The notes below the pieces were generated by a model. That model worked only from the letters and a program-made list of their open reading frames with translations, ran no database searches and had not been told where the DNA came from. The position numbers and the translations under genes were made by a program. Shown here in pieces: positions 40,301 to 50,642 of a stretch of DNA of 64,000 nucleotides. Numbering within the stretch: the first letter of the stretch is position 1; each line of letters starts with the position of its first letter. The DNA comes from Asparagopsis taxiformis (lineage: Eukaryota > Rhodophyta > Florideophyceae > Bonnemaisoniales > Bonnemaisoniaceae). The stretch spans positions 62,001 to 126,000 of the forward strand of contig JALQPE010001738.1 in NCBI GenBank assembly GCA_030407315.1. Reading direction: 5' to 3'.

Positions 40301-42060
40301 ACCTCATTTACATTTTCGACCCCGTCGGGCAGAACCCGGGGCTAGCACGTCACACCGCAAACAAACTGATGCGTTGGGCTTTGAAACTTAGCGGATATCG
40401 CTACGTGATCGAACACCTCAGCGGTGAGCGGAACGTGTGGGCAGATATGCTCACAAGGTGGGCTGCAGCCCCGTCGACGACCACCCGCAAATCACGAATT
40501 TGCCGACTCATGGTCGCTCCGATCACGCCATCTCTTTCTGAAGAACTAGATTGGCCATCCCGAGAGGACATTGCGAACGCGCAACGTACCTCTAGCGCCC
40601 CACGACCCGGCGGTTTCGAACAAGCTGGGGATATCGTCCAGGACAGGAGAGGGGTTATCTGGATCCCGCCAGACGCGGATCCCGTTCTGAAACTACGAAT
40701 CCTAATCGCGGGGCATACGGGATTCGGTGGACACAGAGGTAGCAGGACATCGCTCGCCATCCTTCGTGCGCATTTCACTTGGGATGGAATGCCCAAGGAT
40801 GTCGAAGTCTTCTGCAAGTCATGCTTGCACTGCCTCTCAACGTCGACAGGAAATACCGTACCGCGACCTTTGGGTCACAGCTTGCACGCCGAGAAACCGA
40901 ACCAGATCCTGCATTTTGATTTTTGCTACATCGGGAAAAGCAGCACAGGCGAAATTTACATACTGATATTGAAAGATGACCTGAGCTCGTACGTTTGGTT
41001 GTTCCCTTCGGCAACTGCAGACGCCGAGCAAGTAGCTGACGCACTCATTGAATGGTTCTCGGCATTCGGAACAGTGACGCAATGGATCTCAGACCGGGGA
41101 TCCCACTTTCGCAATAGCGTCATCCGAGCTATCAGGGAGCGCTTGCATTGCGCCCACCACTTCACACTGGCTTACTGCCCTTGGACAAACGGTTCCGTGG
41201 AAGTGGTATGTCGAGAGCTCATAAGAGCTATGAGAGCGCTCCTTTCGGAGTACCAGTTACCGCAGAGATCGTGGCCAGCCGTCGTCCCGGTTGTCCAGTC
41301 GATCCTGAATAACACTCCGCTCCAGCGACTTGGTGGAAAATGCCCACTGACTGCGTTTACACAGCTACCTGCTGACTCTCCTCTTCTGGCCATTCGTCAC
41401 CCAACAAAAGAACCAGTTGAAATCCTCCAGATTGAGGAAGTTCGAGCAAAGCAATTGCTGAGAGTCCGCGAGCTGCAGGACTCAATGGACCAGATACACC
41501 GAAATTTGTCTCTTTCCGTTTCGGCCGCACGCGAGAAGCGTGTGGCATCGCACAACGCCAGGACACACGTTCGCGCGTGCAATTTCGACGTTGGGGACTT
41601 CGTCCTCTGCGGTAAACTGAATCGACATACCGGAAGTAAGCTTTCATTGCGTTGGTATGGACCTCGCCGCATTACTAAGACCCTTTCCGATTTCCTCTTC
41701 GAAGTGGAAGACCTCCGGACGATGGACAAGTCTGTAATACACGGAACTCGCCTCAAGTTTTTTCGAAACAGTAGCTACACAGTCACTGAGGAGCTAATCA
41801 ATCAACTCTCTTTCCAGGACGGAGAGCTGTGTGTGGTAGAGAAATTCTTGGACTTACGGGAGCGCCGAGGAAGGGTAGAAGTACGAGTTCAATGGAAGGG
41901 GTTTGAGGATGAAGATCCCGCCTGGGAGGACATCGACGCCATCCGAAACGACGTCCCCATTCTATTGTCGGAATTCCTAGGTGAGATACAGACTAATGGG
42001 ACAGCTCGGCAAAAGCGTATCGCCTCCAAGGTTCTGGGGATGAACAACAGCACGGTATAG
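37390..42060 (+). CDS. LTR-A gag-pol polyprotein
   Basis: One 1,556-aa frame from the ATG at 37390. Order: gag with capsid-like helices; variant zinc knuckle 'CLNPECTEVHPLKEC' (residue 285 on, C-x4-C-x3-H-x4-C); retropepsin with 'DIGADYSAV' (Asp349) where DSG/DTG is usual; reverse transcriptase with 'FAKIDLCHAYWQL' and catalytic 'QWLDD' (Trp728-Leu-Asp730-Asp731) in place of Y-x-DD; RNase H with 'LFSDAS', 'EKEAFA' and 'FTDHANL'; integrase with a His/Cys zinc domain ('GHTGFGGHRG' to 'CKSCLHC'), then Asp in 'HFDFCY', Asp in 'ISDRGSHF' and Glu in 'TNGSVEVV'; C-terminal chromodomain 'CVVEKFLDLRERRG' with 'VQWKGFEDEDPAWED'. Fusing gag and pol in one frame removes the need for frameshifting. Confidence 0.95.
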   Translation: MSALGLVSTIRHPELHTALSEDIARFGLEYERYLNEVADVNRNRTPENRIRPAGRKACICPDLLVSLVSMKVFAGCDTVEDVTNTQVHQWMISRMDRGEQVLSARVEAAVNETQFKPLLKDPEGATLMFFSQLHSSLRKFGASSAIQSSPKALINLVIPKIQPAIVRDTVVKEHDYWPENKKYDLNFLQLKVAEISRESARYAGKRGRRDFSPDSNSLPRGSKGEIQGRKNKKRREQARGNQPSTAIGTGAERKPVPVRNPGRSADHSSSRNGGRKKTKQWKTPCLNPECTEVHPLKECKNTSEEQKDDLFRKLRADRKSLSAVRDPYPSEGRWEVLLHDKVLAIALGDIGADYSAVPRRLVQKLVKSGSEIPESVLDNPLKLSVAVKLPKCDPIIATSKVSLSIRLKLPCGPLCLRRVEFIVVENDMEEILLGRPLLKCLGFDLGRHLEDVRDKYHNADVSSLMPVASETESKSLVLNRFKAYTGIRYNDADSDPIPLPNSIGASMGIDSEQDIEAAITNTVRSAEANSISKEGSARISRLLASYRDVLRIKLGPDPPARVEPMRIKLKQNHRPTRATQRRYAPPQREFISNTVRRLEKIGAIYHNPAARWASPALAVSKPGSEKFRFTVDLRAPNSMTEPIISSMPNLECLLQLTEGSSVFAKIDLCHAYWQLPLHKDSQECMSIQTPLGVFTPRRVLQGSTDAGSHFQASTAKVFECLSANMLQWLDDFLLHAKNEGILIDILETYFARCREFGLKIHAEKSKLFLRETKFCGRIIDGEGIRFDPRSLDALLNMYRPEKAGDLQQFICATSWMRNSIPEYATTIAPLHEIMELCYTKAKKRTKRAVRKISLAGLWGRDHDCAFQQIKNSIAQSVKLAHPKRDSDLCLFSDASESHWSSVLTQTNRLGRNRPIDEQEHAPLSFLSGSFKGSSARWSIVEKEAFAIVESMQRLEYIVAGREVRLFTDHANLIYIFDPVGQNPGLARHTANKLMRWALKLSGYRYVIEHLSGERNVWADMLTRWAAAPSTTTRKSRICRLMVAPITPSLSEELDWPSREDIANAQRTSSAPRPGGFEQAGDIVQDRRGVIWIPPDADPVLKLRILIAGHTGFGGHRGSRTSLAILRAHFTWDGMPKDVEVFCKSCLHCLSTSTGNTVPRPLGHSLHAEKPNQILHFDFCYIGKSSTGEIYILILKDDLSSYVWLFPSATADAEQVADALIEWFSAFGTVTQWISDRGSHFRNSVIRAIRERLHCAHHFTLAYCPWTNGSVEVVCRELIRAMRALLSEYQLPQRSWPAVVPVVQSILNNTPLQRLGGKCPLTAFTQLPADSPLLAIRHPTKEPVEILQIEEVRAKQLLRVRELQDSMDQIHRNLSLSVSAAREKRVASHNARTHVRACNFDVGDFVLCGKLNRHTGSKLSLRWYGPRRITKTLSDFLFEVEDLRTMDKSVIHGTRLKFFRNSSYTVTEELINQLSFQDGELCVVEKFLDLRERRGRVEVRVQWKGFEDEDPAWEDIDAIRNDVPILLSEFLGEIQTNGTARQKRIASKVLGMNNSTV

Positions 42061-42088
42061 ACGAATCGTGCAATTGTTCATGGGGGAC

Positions 42089-42532
42089 TGTTCTACCCCC
42101 TACGTCTCGCGGGTACAGATACTGTATCTTAATCTCGGCTTTACGTAGTGACGAGAAATATCCCTTGAGGATCTTGCGGGCTCCCCGAGACACTGTAAAT
42201 CAGGTGAAGGGAGTTACTCGCCCGATCGGCCCCGAAACTGATCTGATGAGCTCGCGTCGAGGCGCGACAGTGATCTCGCTATCAAGCAGAGACACCAGCC
42301 TCGAATAATGCGCGGCGGCGAGCGGAGAGATACACTAATAAACTCGCGACGCGCCGTCTCGAGCGAAGGGCGGCGCGGGGTACATTCGGGTACCGGTTCA
42401 CCTTGCCTCGTAGAGAGATTAGTCTGAACTAGCGTGAAATCGCTTCCGCGTACCGCGCGGATCGACCGGAGTGACGCGACCGAATTGGCGAGCGAGCAGG
42501 CGGTCTACGCGTACAGCCTCAGGTGGAGAACA
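42089..42532 (+). repeat. LTR-A 3' LTR
   Basis: 444 bp, copy of 36879-37322; preceded by ATGGGGGAC (polypurine-type tract) and followed by the CCACC duplication. Confidence 0.95.
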
Positions 42533-43727
42533 CCACCCCACCGCTGGCGAATCCAGCGCACTGGGAACATCGGAGCCTGGTCCGCCAGTAGAAGAATGTC
42601 CACCTCAGCGAAATCGTCAACCAACGCCCCAAGTTGGTCTAATTTGATCCAACGGGCGATCATTCGAACCATTGGTTCGTCTTCTGGTTCACTGAGGTGA
42701 TACACGTCGCTCGGGAAGTTGGCCGGGGTAGTGATAAGACATCGGCCATGCTCCATGCACTTGCGCATTACTTGATCCGCCACGGCGGCTCCGTGAGTTC
42801 CTTTGATGCATTCGAACCGTTCCAGGACGGGGCGGCGCAACGGCAAGCGTCCTTATGACTCGTAGCTGCGGTAACAGGGGGCGCGCGAGAGCTCGTGCCC
42901 GAAGGCGTCCTGATGATGGATGAAGGGTTGCGTGTGAAGCGTCCGCATCCATTCCACCACCCTCGTCTCATGCCCAGGGGCAACTCCAGCCGACGGGGCT
43001 ACCGGAGGTTTCGTCAACCATAAAGGCCGCGGCGCCCGCGGGGACGGTGACCCGTAATAGGGATCTCGTCGCGCCCCTTGAGACTCCGGGGTTCCCCCGG
43101 TTAATTGGGAGTGTTCGGGGATGTCTGCGGTCTTGCCCGAGGGCAAAGTGTTGACCATGCTTAACACTTCGCCCAACTTGGCGGCCATGGCCGGAGATTC
43201 TGCTTCGCCAACGAGGCGAGCCAACGCGATGTATACTTGTCCCCCGGCTGGAGCCGCGACGGTTCCCGCAGATGACTCCCCAGGGAGACGACCGTGGCCA
43301 CCGTCACTCGGCACCCTTGCCGGAGTCGGTACCGAAGGGGAGACCCCCGTCCCTGACGACCTTGAGTTTGATCCCTCCTGGCTGCTGTGGAGCCAAAACG
43401 CGGAGGGCGGTTGCCACCACCTGTGGGGGTGAAATACGAAACACCCGAGGGGATGACAGATTCGCGCGCAGGCTGCGGCCGTGGGTGGTTATAGTAATAA
43501 CTTGGCATCACTTCAGTCCCCGCATAAGGGTCAGAAAGGCCTTGCGTGGCTGCTGCGGCAGGAGCATAGAGGTCAAGATAAGAGCCCGGCAACGGTTGAT
43601 GGGCTGCCGTTCGTGCTGTCACCGCCGAGGCGGTATTGGTCGGAGTACTCGTTGCAGGCAACGAGCGAGCAGACTCCCGAGGGTTGTTGTTAACGTCGCC
43701 TTTCGCGTCGGGATGCGGAGGCGCCAT
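42533..43727 (-). pseudogene. TE-associated coiled-coil ORF, 5' part, with two further lesions
   Basis: N-terminal half of the ORF continued at 34833-36878. It opens at the ATG at 43727 with a Pro/Ala/Tyr-rich disordered region, changes frame between about 43314 and 43330, continues ('ALARLVGEAESPAMAAKL'), meets an in-frame TAA at about 42847-42849, and reads on in frame ('FECIKGTHGAAVADQVMRK') to the LTR-A insertion. So the ORF had decayed apart from the insertion, though the order of events is not known. Confidence 0.6.
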
Positions 43728-43872
43728 GATTCCCCACTCGCTGATGGGGATCGGAATACGTCTGTGTTTTCGGAAGTGGACGCGGACGTCCAGTCTCTCT
43801 AGTACGGGTCCTAGTCGGCCCCGAGATTTACTAGAAGAAATGAACGTCCGCGTCCAAAAAAAATAAAAATTT
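43728..43872. other. Leader of the coiled-coil ORF
   Basis: Short non-coding stretch with the first degenerate unit of the tandem array that follows. Confidence 0.3.
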
Positions 43873-44060
43873 TTTGGATGCGGACGTCCACTTTCTCTAG
43901 TACATATGGCGGAATACTAGGGCCCGACATCCACTTTCTCTAGTACGTTTGGCGGAATACTAGGATCCGACATCCACTTTCTCTAGTACGTTTGGCGGAA
44001 TACTAGGACCCGACATCCACTTTCTCTAGTACATATGGCGGAATACTAGGACCCGACATC
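43873..44060. repeat. Tandem array of a 43-bp unit
   Basis: About four copies of a unit containing CGACATCCACTTTCTCTAG and GGCGGAATACTAGG; copies differ at a few sites (ACATATGG or ACGTTTGG). A degenerate unit lies upstream at about 43780. Confidence 0.85.
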
Positions 44061-44187
44061 CAGTATACAATATATCAGCGAAAACCGGGAGGGAAGAAAT
44101 TACAGCGGATGGTAAATTCAGGGCCCATATCGGACCGTATTTTATTCTCTCATTTACGAAACTGCTGGTATACAATAGGTCTCTCTA

Positions 44188-44340
44188 GAATAGGAAATAC
44201 ATATCTGGTCAGAATAGGAAATAAATACCCGGTTAGAATAGGAAATACGTATCCAGCCAGAATACGGAATACGTTTCCAGGCAGAATACGGAATATGTAT
44301 CCAGCCAGAATATGAAATACGTATCCAGCCGGAATACAAA
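44188..44340. repeat. Tandem array of a 24-bp unit
   Basis: About six copies of an AGAATA-GAAATAC-TATCC-GCC unit. Because 24 is divisible by 3, the plus frame reads as an 8-residue repeat (RIGNTYPA-like), but the open frame is short and I do not call it a gene. Confidence 0.85.
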
Positions 44341-45152
44341 ATACCTGTCAGCATATCGTCGATCACCCATCTCCCTCACTATCGCGTTCTCCCTACCATC
44401 CGAACGCCATGCACCACGATTCGCACATACTTCAAGAACCCTCACGACCTTGATTACAAAAAATCCGCTCCTTCCCAATACCATCCCCGCTTTCCTCGAC
44501 ACCACCCCAGCCCATTAAATCATCAAGACATCAAACACGAACATGGTCAGCAAAATCTTACACCACTTGAAACCCACTCTCACTTCTATCGTATGCCCCA
44601 AAATATACACATACCAGAAACACCTCACAGCTTCATTCCCCATCTTCCTACATCCCTTCTTCACTCTCCTTCAGTCCTGCCGTTCCTGCTTCACCACTCC
44701 TGCATCACATACAAAACATCAGAATCAACCACAACAGTCAGATTCAAAAGCAACGCTTACCACGACAGATATCCTAGAAACTCTCTTACTTACCTCTCCG
44801 AGAGGATGAGTGAATCATCCATCCTACACAAAATACAAACCATGATCCAAAAACCTTGCAATGAATAATCAAAGTCAGCAGTCCATACCTTCGCAAAACA
44901 AGTCTTGGTGCTCAGTGAAACTTACCTTCTGTCATCAACATTCCTGCATCATCTACACAACATCGGAATCAACCACAAAAGTCAGACTCAAAACCAACCT
45001 TCCCTCGCAGCATACTTTCAAAACTTCACGTACCTCTCTTCCATCCTCCGCTCAATACACACCATGAGTCAACAGGCTTCCAATGAAAATATCGCATCAA
45101 CGGAAATAGTCAGACTCAAAACCCACGCTTCCCTCAATGGATACCCTAGAGG
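44341..45152. repeat. Degenerate ~230-bp direct repeats, no supported gene
   Basis: A segment with CATC-GAATCAACCACAA-AGTCAGA-TCAAAA occurs near 44710 and 44955, and its second half again near 45100. Open frames here are low-complexity and not called. Confidence 0.55.
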
Positions 45153-45226
45153 GTAGAGGATGGAACGAAGGTACGTGCGCGAATCTTGATCAAGATTCGC
45201 GCACGTAACTTCATTCCATCCTCTAC
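45153..45226. repeat. 74-bp near-perfect palindrome
   Basis: Arms of 37 bp pair around the centre CTTGATCAAG with only two mismatches and no spacer. Confidence 0.88.
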
Positions 45227-45830
45227 ACTAAACAAAGCAAAGGCGGTCAAAGAATCTCAGTCGGTGATGAGGGCGGAGTGGAGCCTGCGGCGTCGACCGG
45301 ACAGCTTTCAGCGTCCGCTTAAGTCTTGCTGTGCATACTCGAAATCATCGCCGGCAGTGAGATTGAGTATGGCCCAAGCCATGGTCTCTGAATCCCCGAA
45401 CAATGAGATCCGGATCGAGAACAACGAATATAAACATATAATCATATATATGAGAATCCATTTGCTTTCCTTACATGATCCGTGGCATATCCGCTGTAAA
45501 GCACATTCAGATTCCACGAAGTTCGGAAATAAAAAAGTTTATTATTACAAATGAATTAATTGAAAATTCATCTCCCAGGGCAGTCGTTCGTCCTTCCATG
45601 CACACGTTGCCAGCACGCAATGTGATGTAACAGTTGGAAATGATTGAACTCTCGGTTAAATTCCACCGTTGGGATGTCAGCTGGAGTGAGCACAAAACTA
45701 CTACCCACAAAACTACGAACACGTTACATTCCAAGTCTCGAAAGCACCACAAAAATAAAATTGGTCGCATCTGGACGGCACAGTCTCCCCTGTTCAGCTC
45801 GCAATCCTCCCTTTTGCGTCAAAACTCGAC
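45227..45830. other. Region upstream of the split transposase gene
   Basis: No supported gene; AT-rich from 45420 to 45760. Would contain the promoter and left end of the Plavaka-like transposon, but I cannot see its terminus. Confidence 0.35.
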
Positions 45831-45958
45831 ATGGAATGCAAGTATGAAGGGTGCTTCTACTACTGCGTAGATGCTTATGCGCTCGCGCTGCATGAGCGAA
45901 CGTGTCGCTACCGTTTCAACCCCTCTCCCCAACATTTCAAAAACGCTCGTGTCCCTGC
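45831..45958 (+). pseudogene. Plavaka-type transposase, N-terminal zinc-finger exon part, cut by LTR-C
   Basis: Starts at an ATG with a zinc-finger-like 'CKYEGCFYYC' followed by 'LALHERTC', as in the N-terminal finger of fungal Plavaka-type transposases, and stays open to the LTR-C insertion after 45958. The 5 bases before LTR-C (CCTGC) are repeated after it, and the frame there matches the ORF resuming at 58064. So one gene was split by the retrotransposon. Confidence 0.7.
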
Positions 45959-46618
45959 TGTAGTAGGTAGAAAATCCGCAAAGCGGCAAAACCACCCTAC
46001 AGGTGTCCCGAGCCTCGGTAGTGTGGTAGAGCAAGCGAATCTTGCGTCAACCGCCAATAACGAGTATACCCCGAAAGGTCTGCCGGTAATACCGGGTGAA
46101 GGTTGGCGGGGTGCTCACGCACGAAGTGCGTATTGATGGAGCGAAAGACGTAACCCGTCGAGCTGTATAGCTAAAGCTAATTCGTCCTAGAAGGATAGAA
46201 AAGAGCGATGCAAACACTGTTCAGTGGAGTCGTAAATTCCACGTGAGTTTACGTTACCTCTAAAGGTTAAGCACTCTGGCTAATCCAGAGGCATTTTATA
46301 CTAAACTAAGTTACTGTAAACAGTTAGGGTAGGTAGACAGTTAGGAATAAATATCCTTATGTGCACCAATCAGATCCCTGATTATGGCGACTGCGGGAGC
46401 CCGCGAGATCACCGACTGTTAGTGTTACAGTGTAAAGTTAGCTGAGTCAGCTTAGTTAAAATTTGCCCCTTGTAGGGTCTTTAGTTGTCCCAATGGGTCC
46501 CTCTCCCTCACTGGTCTGAGGTACAGCGAGGCTGTTTCCATTGGTTATTCCCGAACCGGGGTCGTCCAATAGGATGTCGACACGACCCCACCAGGCCAGA
46601 CCACTCCGTGGTATGACA
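45959..46618 (-). repeat. LTR-C 3' LTR
   Basis: 660 bp, TG...CA on either strand; matches 57400-58058. Confidence 0.95.
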
Positions 46619-46632
46619 TCGCCCCCTCCTAA
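46619..46632 (-). promoter_or_regulatory. Polypurine tract of LTR-C
   Basis: On the minus strand TTAGGAGGGGGCGA directly precedes the 3' LTR, the expected plus-strand DNA primer. Confidence 0.7.
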
Positions 46633-47105
46633 GCCAATTGTCGTCCCGAATATTAAAATTCCAAAAATCCGTTGATTTTAAATTCCCAAATAATTTCCAC
46701 CGCCGTGGCCGGCCAGCCGGGTAAAAATTTTGCGCGCCAAAAATTGGCTGTTATATTTACCCGTGCACACGGTTCCACCCCCGAGCCTCGCTCATCCATC
46801 TGACTCACGACCCTTCGGGTTTTTCCATCCTCTTCACCGGCACTGCCGTGTTTTCCAGCCCGCCGTTCCGGATTGCGAAGCGATCGCCTGCCTGGCGATT
46901 TGAATTCCGTACCTTTCGGTAGCTTGCTTGCGTGATACGCGACCTTTCTTGCGTTAAGGGTAACACCCGCTTTGCGTATTTTAGGTGTCCCTTCCGGTTT
47001 CAAGAAAAAGGCTCACGCCTGCTGCGACCGTACGGCTTGTCCGTTGACTTCCTCTTTGGCGATCACTAACTCCAGTGGAGTGTATAAGGGCGGAAGATCA
47101 TCAGC
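46633..47105. other. LTR-C region between polypurine tract and antisense ORF
   Basis: Non-coding as far as I can see; would be the 5' leader of the antisense ORF. A GTATAAGG lies at about 47082 but too close to the ATG for a normal TATA box. Confidence 0.35.
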
Positions 47106-50100
47106 ATGGCTGCACACGGTAACAGCCCACAAGGCAACATGCCTCCTCGTTCAACCCGGGCGTCTTCTCGCCGACCAACAACACGCCACCAGGCGTCGCG
47201 CGCGAATGCGACTCCGGCTACGCCGTCAACAAACCCTTCGGCATCTGCCGCTGCAGCCCCTGCTTCTTCTGCGCAGCCGCCGGCTACCGGCTCTCAAGTC
47301 CCGCCCTCTTCAGGGAATGTTCAAGCACAGGCTCCGTCGCCGTCATCCACTCGCCGTTCCACGGAACCCTCGCAGAAGGGGACGCCTCTCAAGGCCAAGT
47401 CAAGTCATCCGGCTACGCCGTCGAAGGCAATTGCTTCTGCCAGTGACCCTCGCCCGGAGGTAGATCTACCTCTTCTTCGAAGAAGTGGAAGTCCAACGGA
47501 ACACTCCGCGTTCGCCGCCAATCGACAAGCAGGGTTCTCCCCGTTCGCCTCGCCAGACGCCGGACCCGGAAGAGATTGTTGTTGATGCCCCTGCTGCTTC
47601 GCAGCCTGTTCCGACCCCCACGACTGCCGTCGCTCCTGCCACCACAGGTCGTACCATCGTTCCCCGACCCTCGGAGTATCCGGATCCATATGCGCGGAAG
47701 CCCGCTACGGCTGGGCCGGTCGCGTCCAGGAATCCTTACGAAGACATGTACAGCCGTAATCGGCAATTTGTTCTTGATGCTCGTAATCGCCAAGCGACCG
47801 AAGAAGTTAACCGCGGGGCTGTGGCCAGCAACTCAACGCTAGCGGCGTATGCTTATGGTGGAAGCGGGACGGCACAGCCGCAAGATACAAGCTTGGGTAG
47901 AGGTCCTCTTGTGGATCCATATCAATTTTCCGTTCCCGTGGGGAGTTCGGCGGCACCGACTCACTCTTCCCCAAAAAGGGTACCGGCTCCTTCCGCCGAC
48001 TGGCGTCGCGAGGGCGAATTTTATCCTTCGAATGCTTCGGAACTCATGGTCTTTGACTCACACGAGTTGCCTTTTGCAAGGTATTTGCGAGCTCCTTGGG
48101 AGTATTATCCCTTCGCCCGTCTACCCCTCCGGGAGTTCGTGAACGAGAACCACACCGACTTGCGTCGAGATCTTCGTCTGATGGTAGGCGTCAAACGCCG
48201 TAATCCCCATGCGCTGCCAAACAGCTGGTCAGCTTACGCTCAACTTCCTTCTTGTCGGCCGATGCGGCATTTTCGTGTTCCTCACACTTTGCAGTGTGAC
48301 CGCACTTTTCTTCTTCACCCAGGCGATGCCTTGTATGTTGAGCGGATGACCCGTCGGCTGTTCGAGCCTCATTCGAACCAGGGAAGTATTCCGGATTTAC
48401 CTATCACTAGGTCAAGGTGGTTTGCGTATCCACCCCGCCCGGATACCGGTATGTTGGAATGTTATATGCGTGTACACGCCCGATACCTGACTCGGTCCAC
48501 AAGCTTGCAAGTGTCGTCACTTGACTACCGAGTGTTCGGTTATCGCGCGAACCGCAACATCAATAACCGGACGGCGAACTTGGCTGTGCCGACAGCGGAG
48601 TTGAACGCGACACTTGAAGATTCCCGCTGGGAAGGCGAGAACTCGCCGCCCTTATGCTTGCCTATTGGGGATACACCAGCGATGCTGTACTTCTACAGTG
48701 TGGTCGAAGCCGATCCCCGTCCTTGGGTGAAGTCTCGGTTCCTGGACTACGTCCTTCTGGAGCGTGAACTCCTTATTGGGTTGGAGATGGCGCGTCTCGT
48801 GGAGACGAGGGGATTCATTCCGGTATTAACCAAGCACTTGGCTGCGTCGGCCGCCACTACCTGGAAGGCTTTCCATGAGGTACCGTTATCACCGGTTGTA
48901 CCGAGGACGCGTAGCGTGGATGCGAAGGTCATTGTCGACCTCCTCGAGGCTTCCTACAAGACCACCGAAGGTATCGAGGAGATTTCTTGTGCGATTGAAG
49001 GCGTGTCGCCGGAGAAGATCATTCCGTACTCACATCCGAGCCTCCCGTTCAAGCCGGCTAAGCTGACAGCTTATTCTACCCGAGACGGGGTGGTGGTGGA
49101 GACGCCTCCCTTCCGTCGCGATGGCGAGTTCGCCGATGACGGTTATTACGCGGAAGAGCCTGCAAGTTACTCCGACGGAGATTTGGAGGATTACTTATAC
49201 AAGCCCGAACGGGAGATGCATGTACCACGCCCTGGGCGTTCTACTTCGGCTGGATATCGTCACGCTGATCCCGGCTTCTCGCCTCACCCGACTGTGACAG
49301 TCGCGCCCGCTTCATACGAACCTGGGGTTCCACAATCAAGTGTTCATCCGCCAGTCCCGCGGGGCTTGGCACACCCTACCCGTCAGGGCTCTTCGTCTCC
49401 TTCGGAAGCTCCGTTTCTGTCGCCCGATCGTCGATCGGGTCAGTCCGTGGATCGTGACGGCCAGGCCGGTCGTTCTACCGCTCCTGCGGATGTACTTGGG
49501 TCCCTTTTAACTTCAGCGGAGCTGTTCTCGGTTACGAAGGTGCGTGAATTGGCGGAGACTCTTGGTGATGGCCAACTTTCGTCGGTATTTCCTCCGCGGG
49601 TTAGCGGTTACCCCGTTCGTGGAGCGTTGAATACCTTGGCAATGACGTGTATCACGTTGGGTACCCGGTACAAGGCTAGTCGCGAGCGACGAGATGCTGC
49701 CGAAACGCGCTATCGTGCAGAACGTGCGGGTCGCCGCTTAGCGGAAGAGAAGAACTCTCGATGGGAGCAAGATGCAGCTGCGAGGCAGAAGGTGTTTGAC
49801 GAACTACAGACACGAGTCCAGGAATTGGAAGAGGAATTGCGCCTGGCGCGGCGTCGTATACCGCATGAGCGAGGGAGGGATACGCCTAGCGCTCTGGGAA
49901 CTCCAGCCAGTCTTCAACCTCAAGGAGGGACTTCCGGGCGTCGCCGGGATCGGTCACCCTCTGGTCGAGATGATGGTCGAAATGTTCGCGCAAGGCGCTC
50001 CTCAATGGTTGATGCTGATACGCCGCTGCTGCAGCTTGTTGAGACACCTGACCCTCCCAGGGCGGATTCACCTTCGGTATCCGATGATGTGGCTATCCCA

Positions 50101-50310
50101 TCCCCGATGGCATCGGATCCTTCAGTTCCCACTGCGTCTTTACATCGCCCTCCGGCTCGGTTGCCTACTTCCCATAGGGATTCTGGTCGTGTGCGTCCTC
50201 GTGACACTCGCCGGTCCACGGCTCAGTATCCGACCAACCGGTCCTTAAGGCCATCCCCTTCCTATCCTTCGCATCAGCGTCCTCGTCCTTCCGACAACTT
50301 CCGTCGTTAA
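47106..50310 (+). CDS. LTR-C antisense accessory ORF (coiled-coil protein, one frame change)
   Basis: Runs opposite to gag-pol. An ATG at 47106 opens a 159-codon Ser/Pro/Ala-rich frame that ends at 47585. The frame one base off is open from about 47464 to 50310 (941 codons, no ATG at its start), and the two read as one protein after a single frame change around 47470-47490, by mutation or sequencing error. Layout: disordered N-terminus; Arg/Tyr/Pro-rich globular region (48000-49050; 'WFAYPPRPDTGMLECYMRVH'); linker; conserved-looking 'GYPVRGALNTLAMTCITLG'; coiled coil about 49670-49860 ('RAGRRLAEEKNSRWEQDAAA'); disordered tail. No catalytic motif. Antisense extra ORFs are known in some plant Tat-type gypsy elements; I cannot tell whether this one is homologous. 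Confidence 0.7.
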
Positions 50311-50642
50311 CGTCTTCCTTCCCTGACTGGGTTATCTTCTTATACGCTTGTGCGTCTTGTCTTCAGGTTAGATCGTTCATCCATGCGCCGTGTGCGGCTT
50401 GATCATGTTTACCATTAAAAGGTTGGAATGTTTTTGTTTTTGTGGAATTTTTCTTTGGCCAGTTGGCGTCGTACTTCTACCGAGTCCGGTGTTTGGTGTT
50501 TGGCCAACCCACCGGGTGCTTCTCGTGGTACCTTACCATCTCTTCTTCGTGCTCCCCAGCAGTGACGCTGCAATCACTAGCCGTTCTACTTGACGCTTCT
50601 GCGTACAATCAGCGTAGCTGTGGGGCAACCCTATATCTTCAC
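50311..50642. other. Tail-to-tail gap between antisense ORF and pol
   Basis: 332 bp between the two convergent stops; would contain both 3' ends. No gene seen. Confidence 0.5.

Larger units (their letters stand above)
36879..42532 (+). mobile_element. LTR-A: intact Ty3/gypsy chromovirus, 5,654 bp
   Basis: Two 444-bp LTRs (TG...CA) appear identical, the element is flanked by the 5-bp duplication CCACC (36874-36878 and 42533-42537), and it encodes a single uninterrupted gag-pol ORF with chromodomain. A purine run GGGGGA lies just before the 3' LTR. Together these point to a very recent insertion that could still be active. It landed inside a minus-strand ORF of an older element. Confidence 0.95.

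Noticed and set aside
42434..42700. 88-codon frame crossing the LTR-A border
   Set aside because: Chimera of LTR and flanking sequence; no protein signal.
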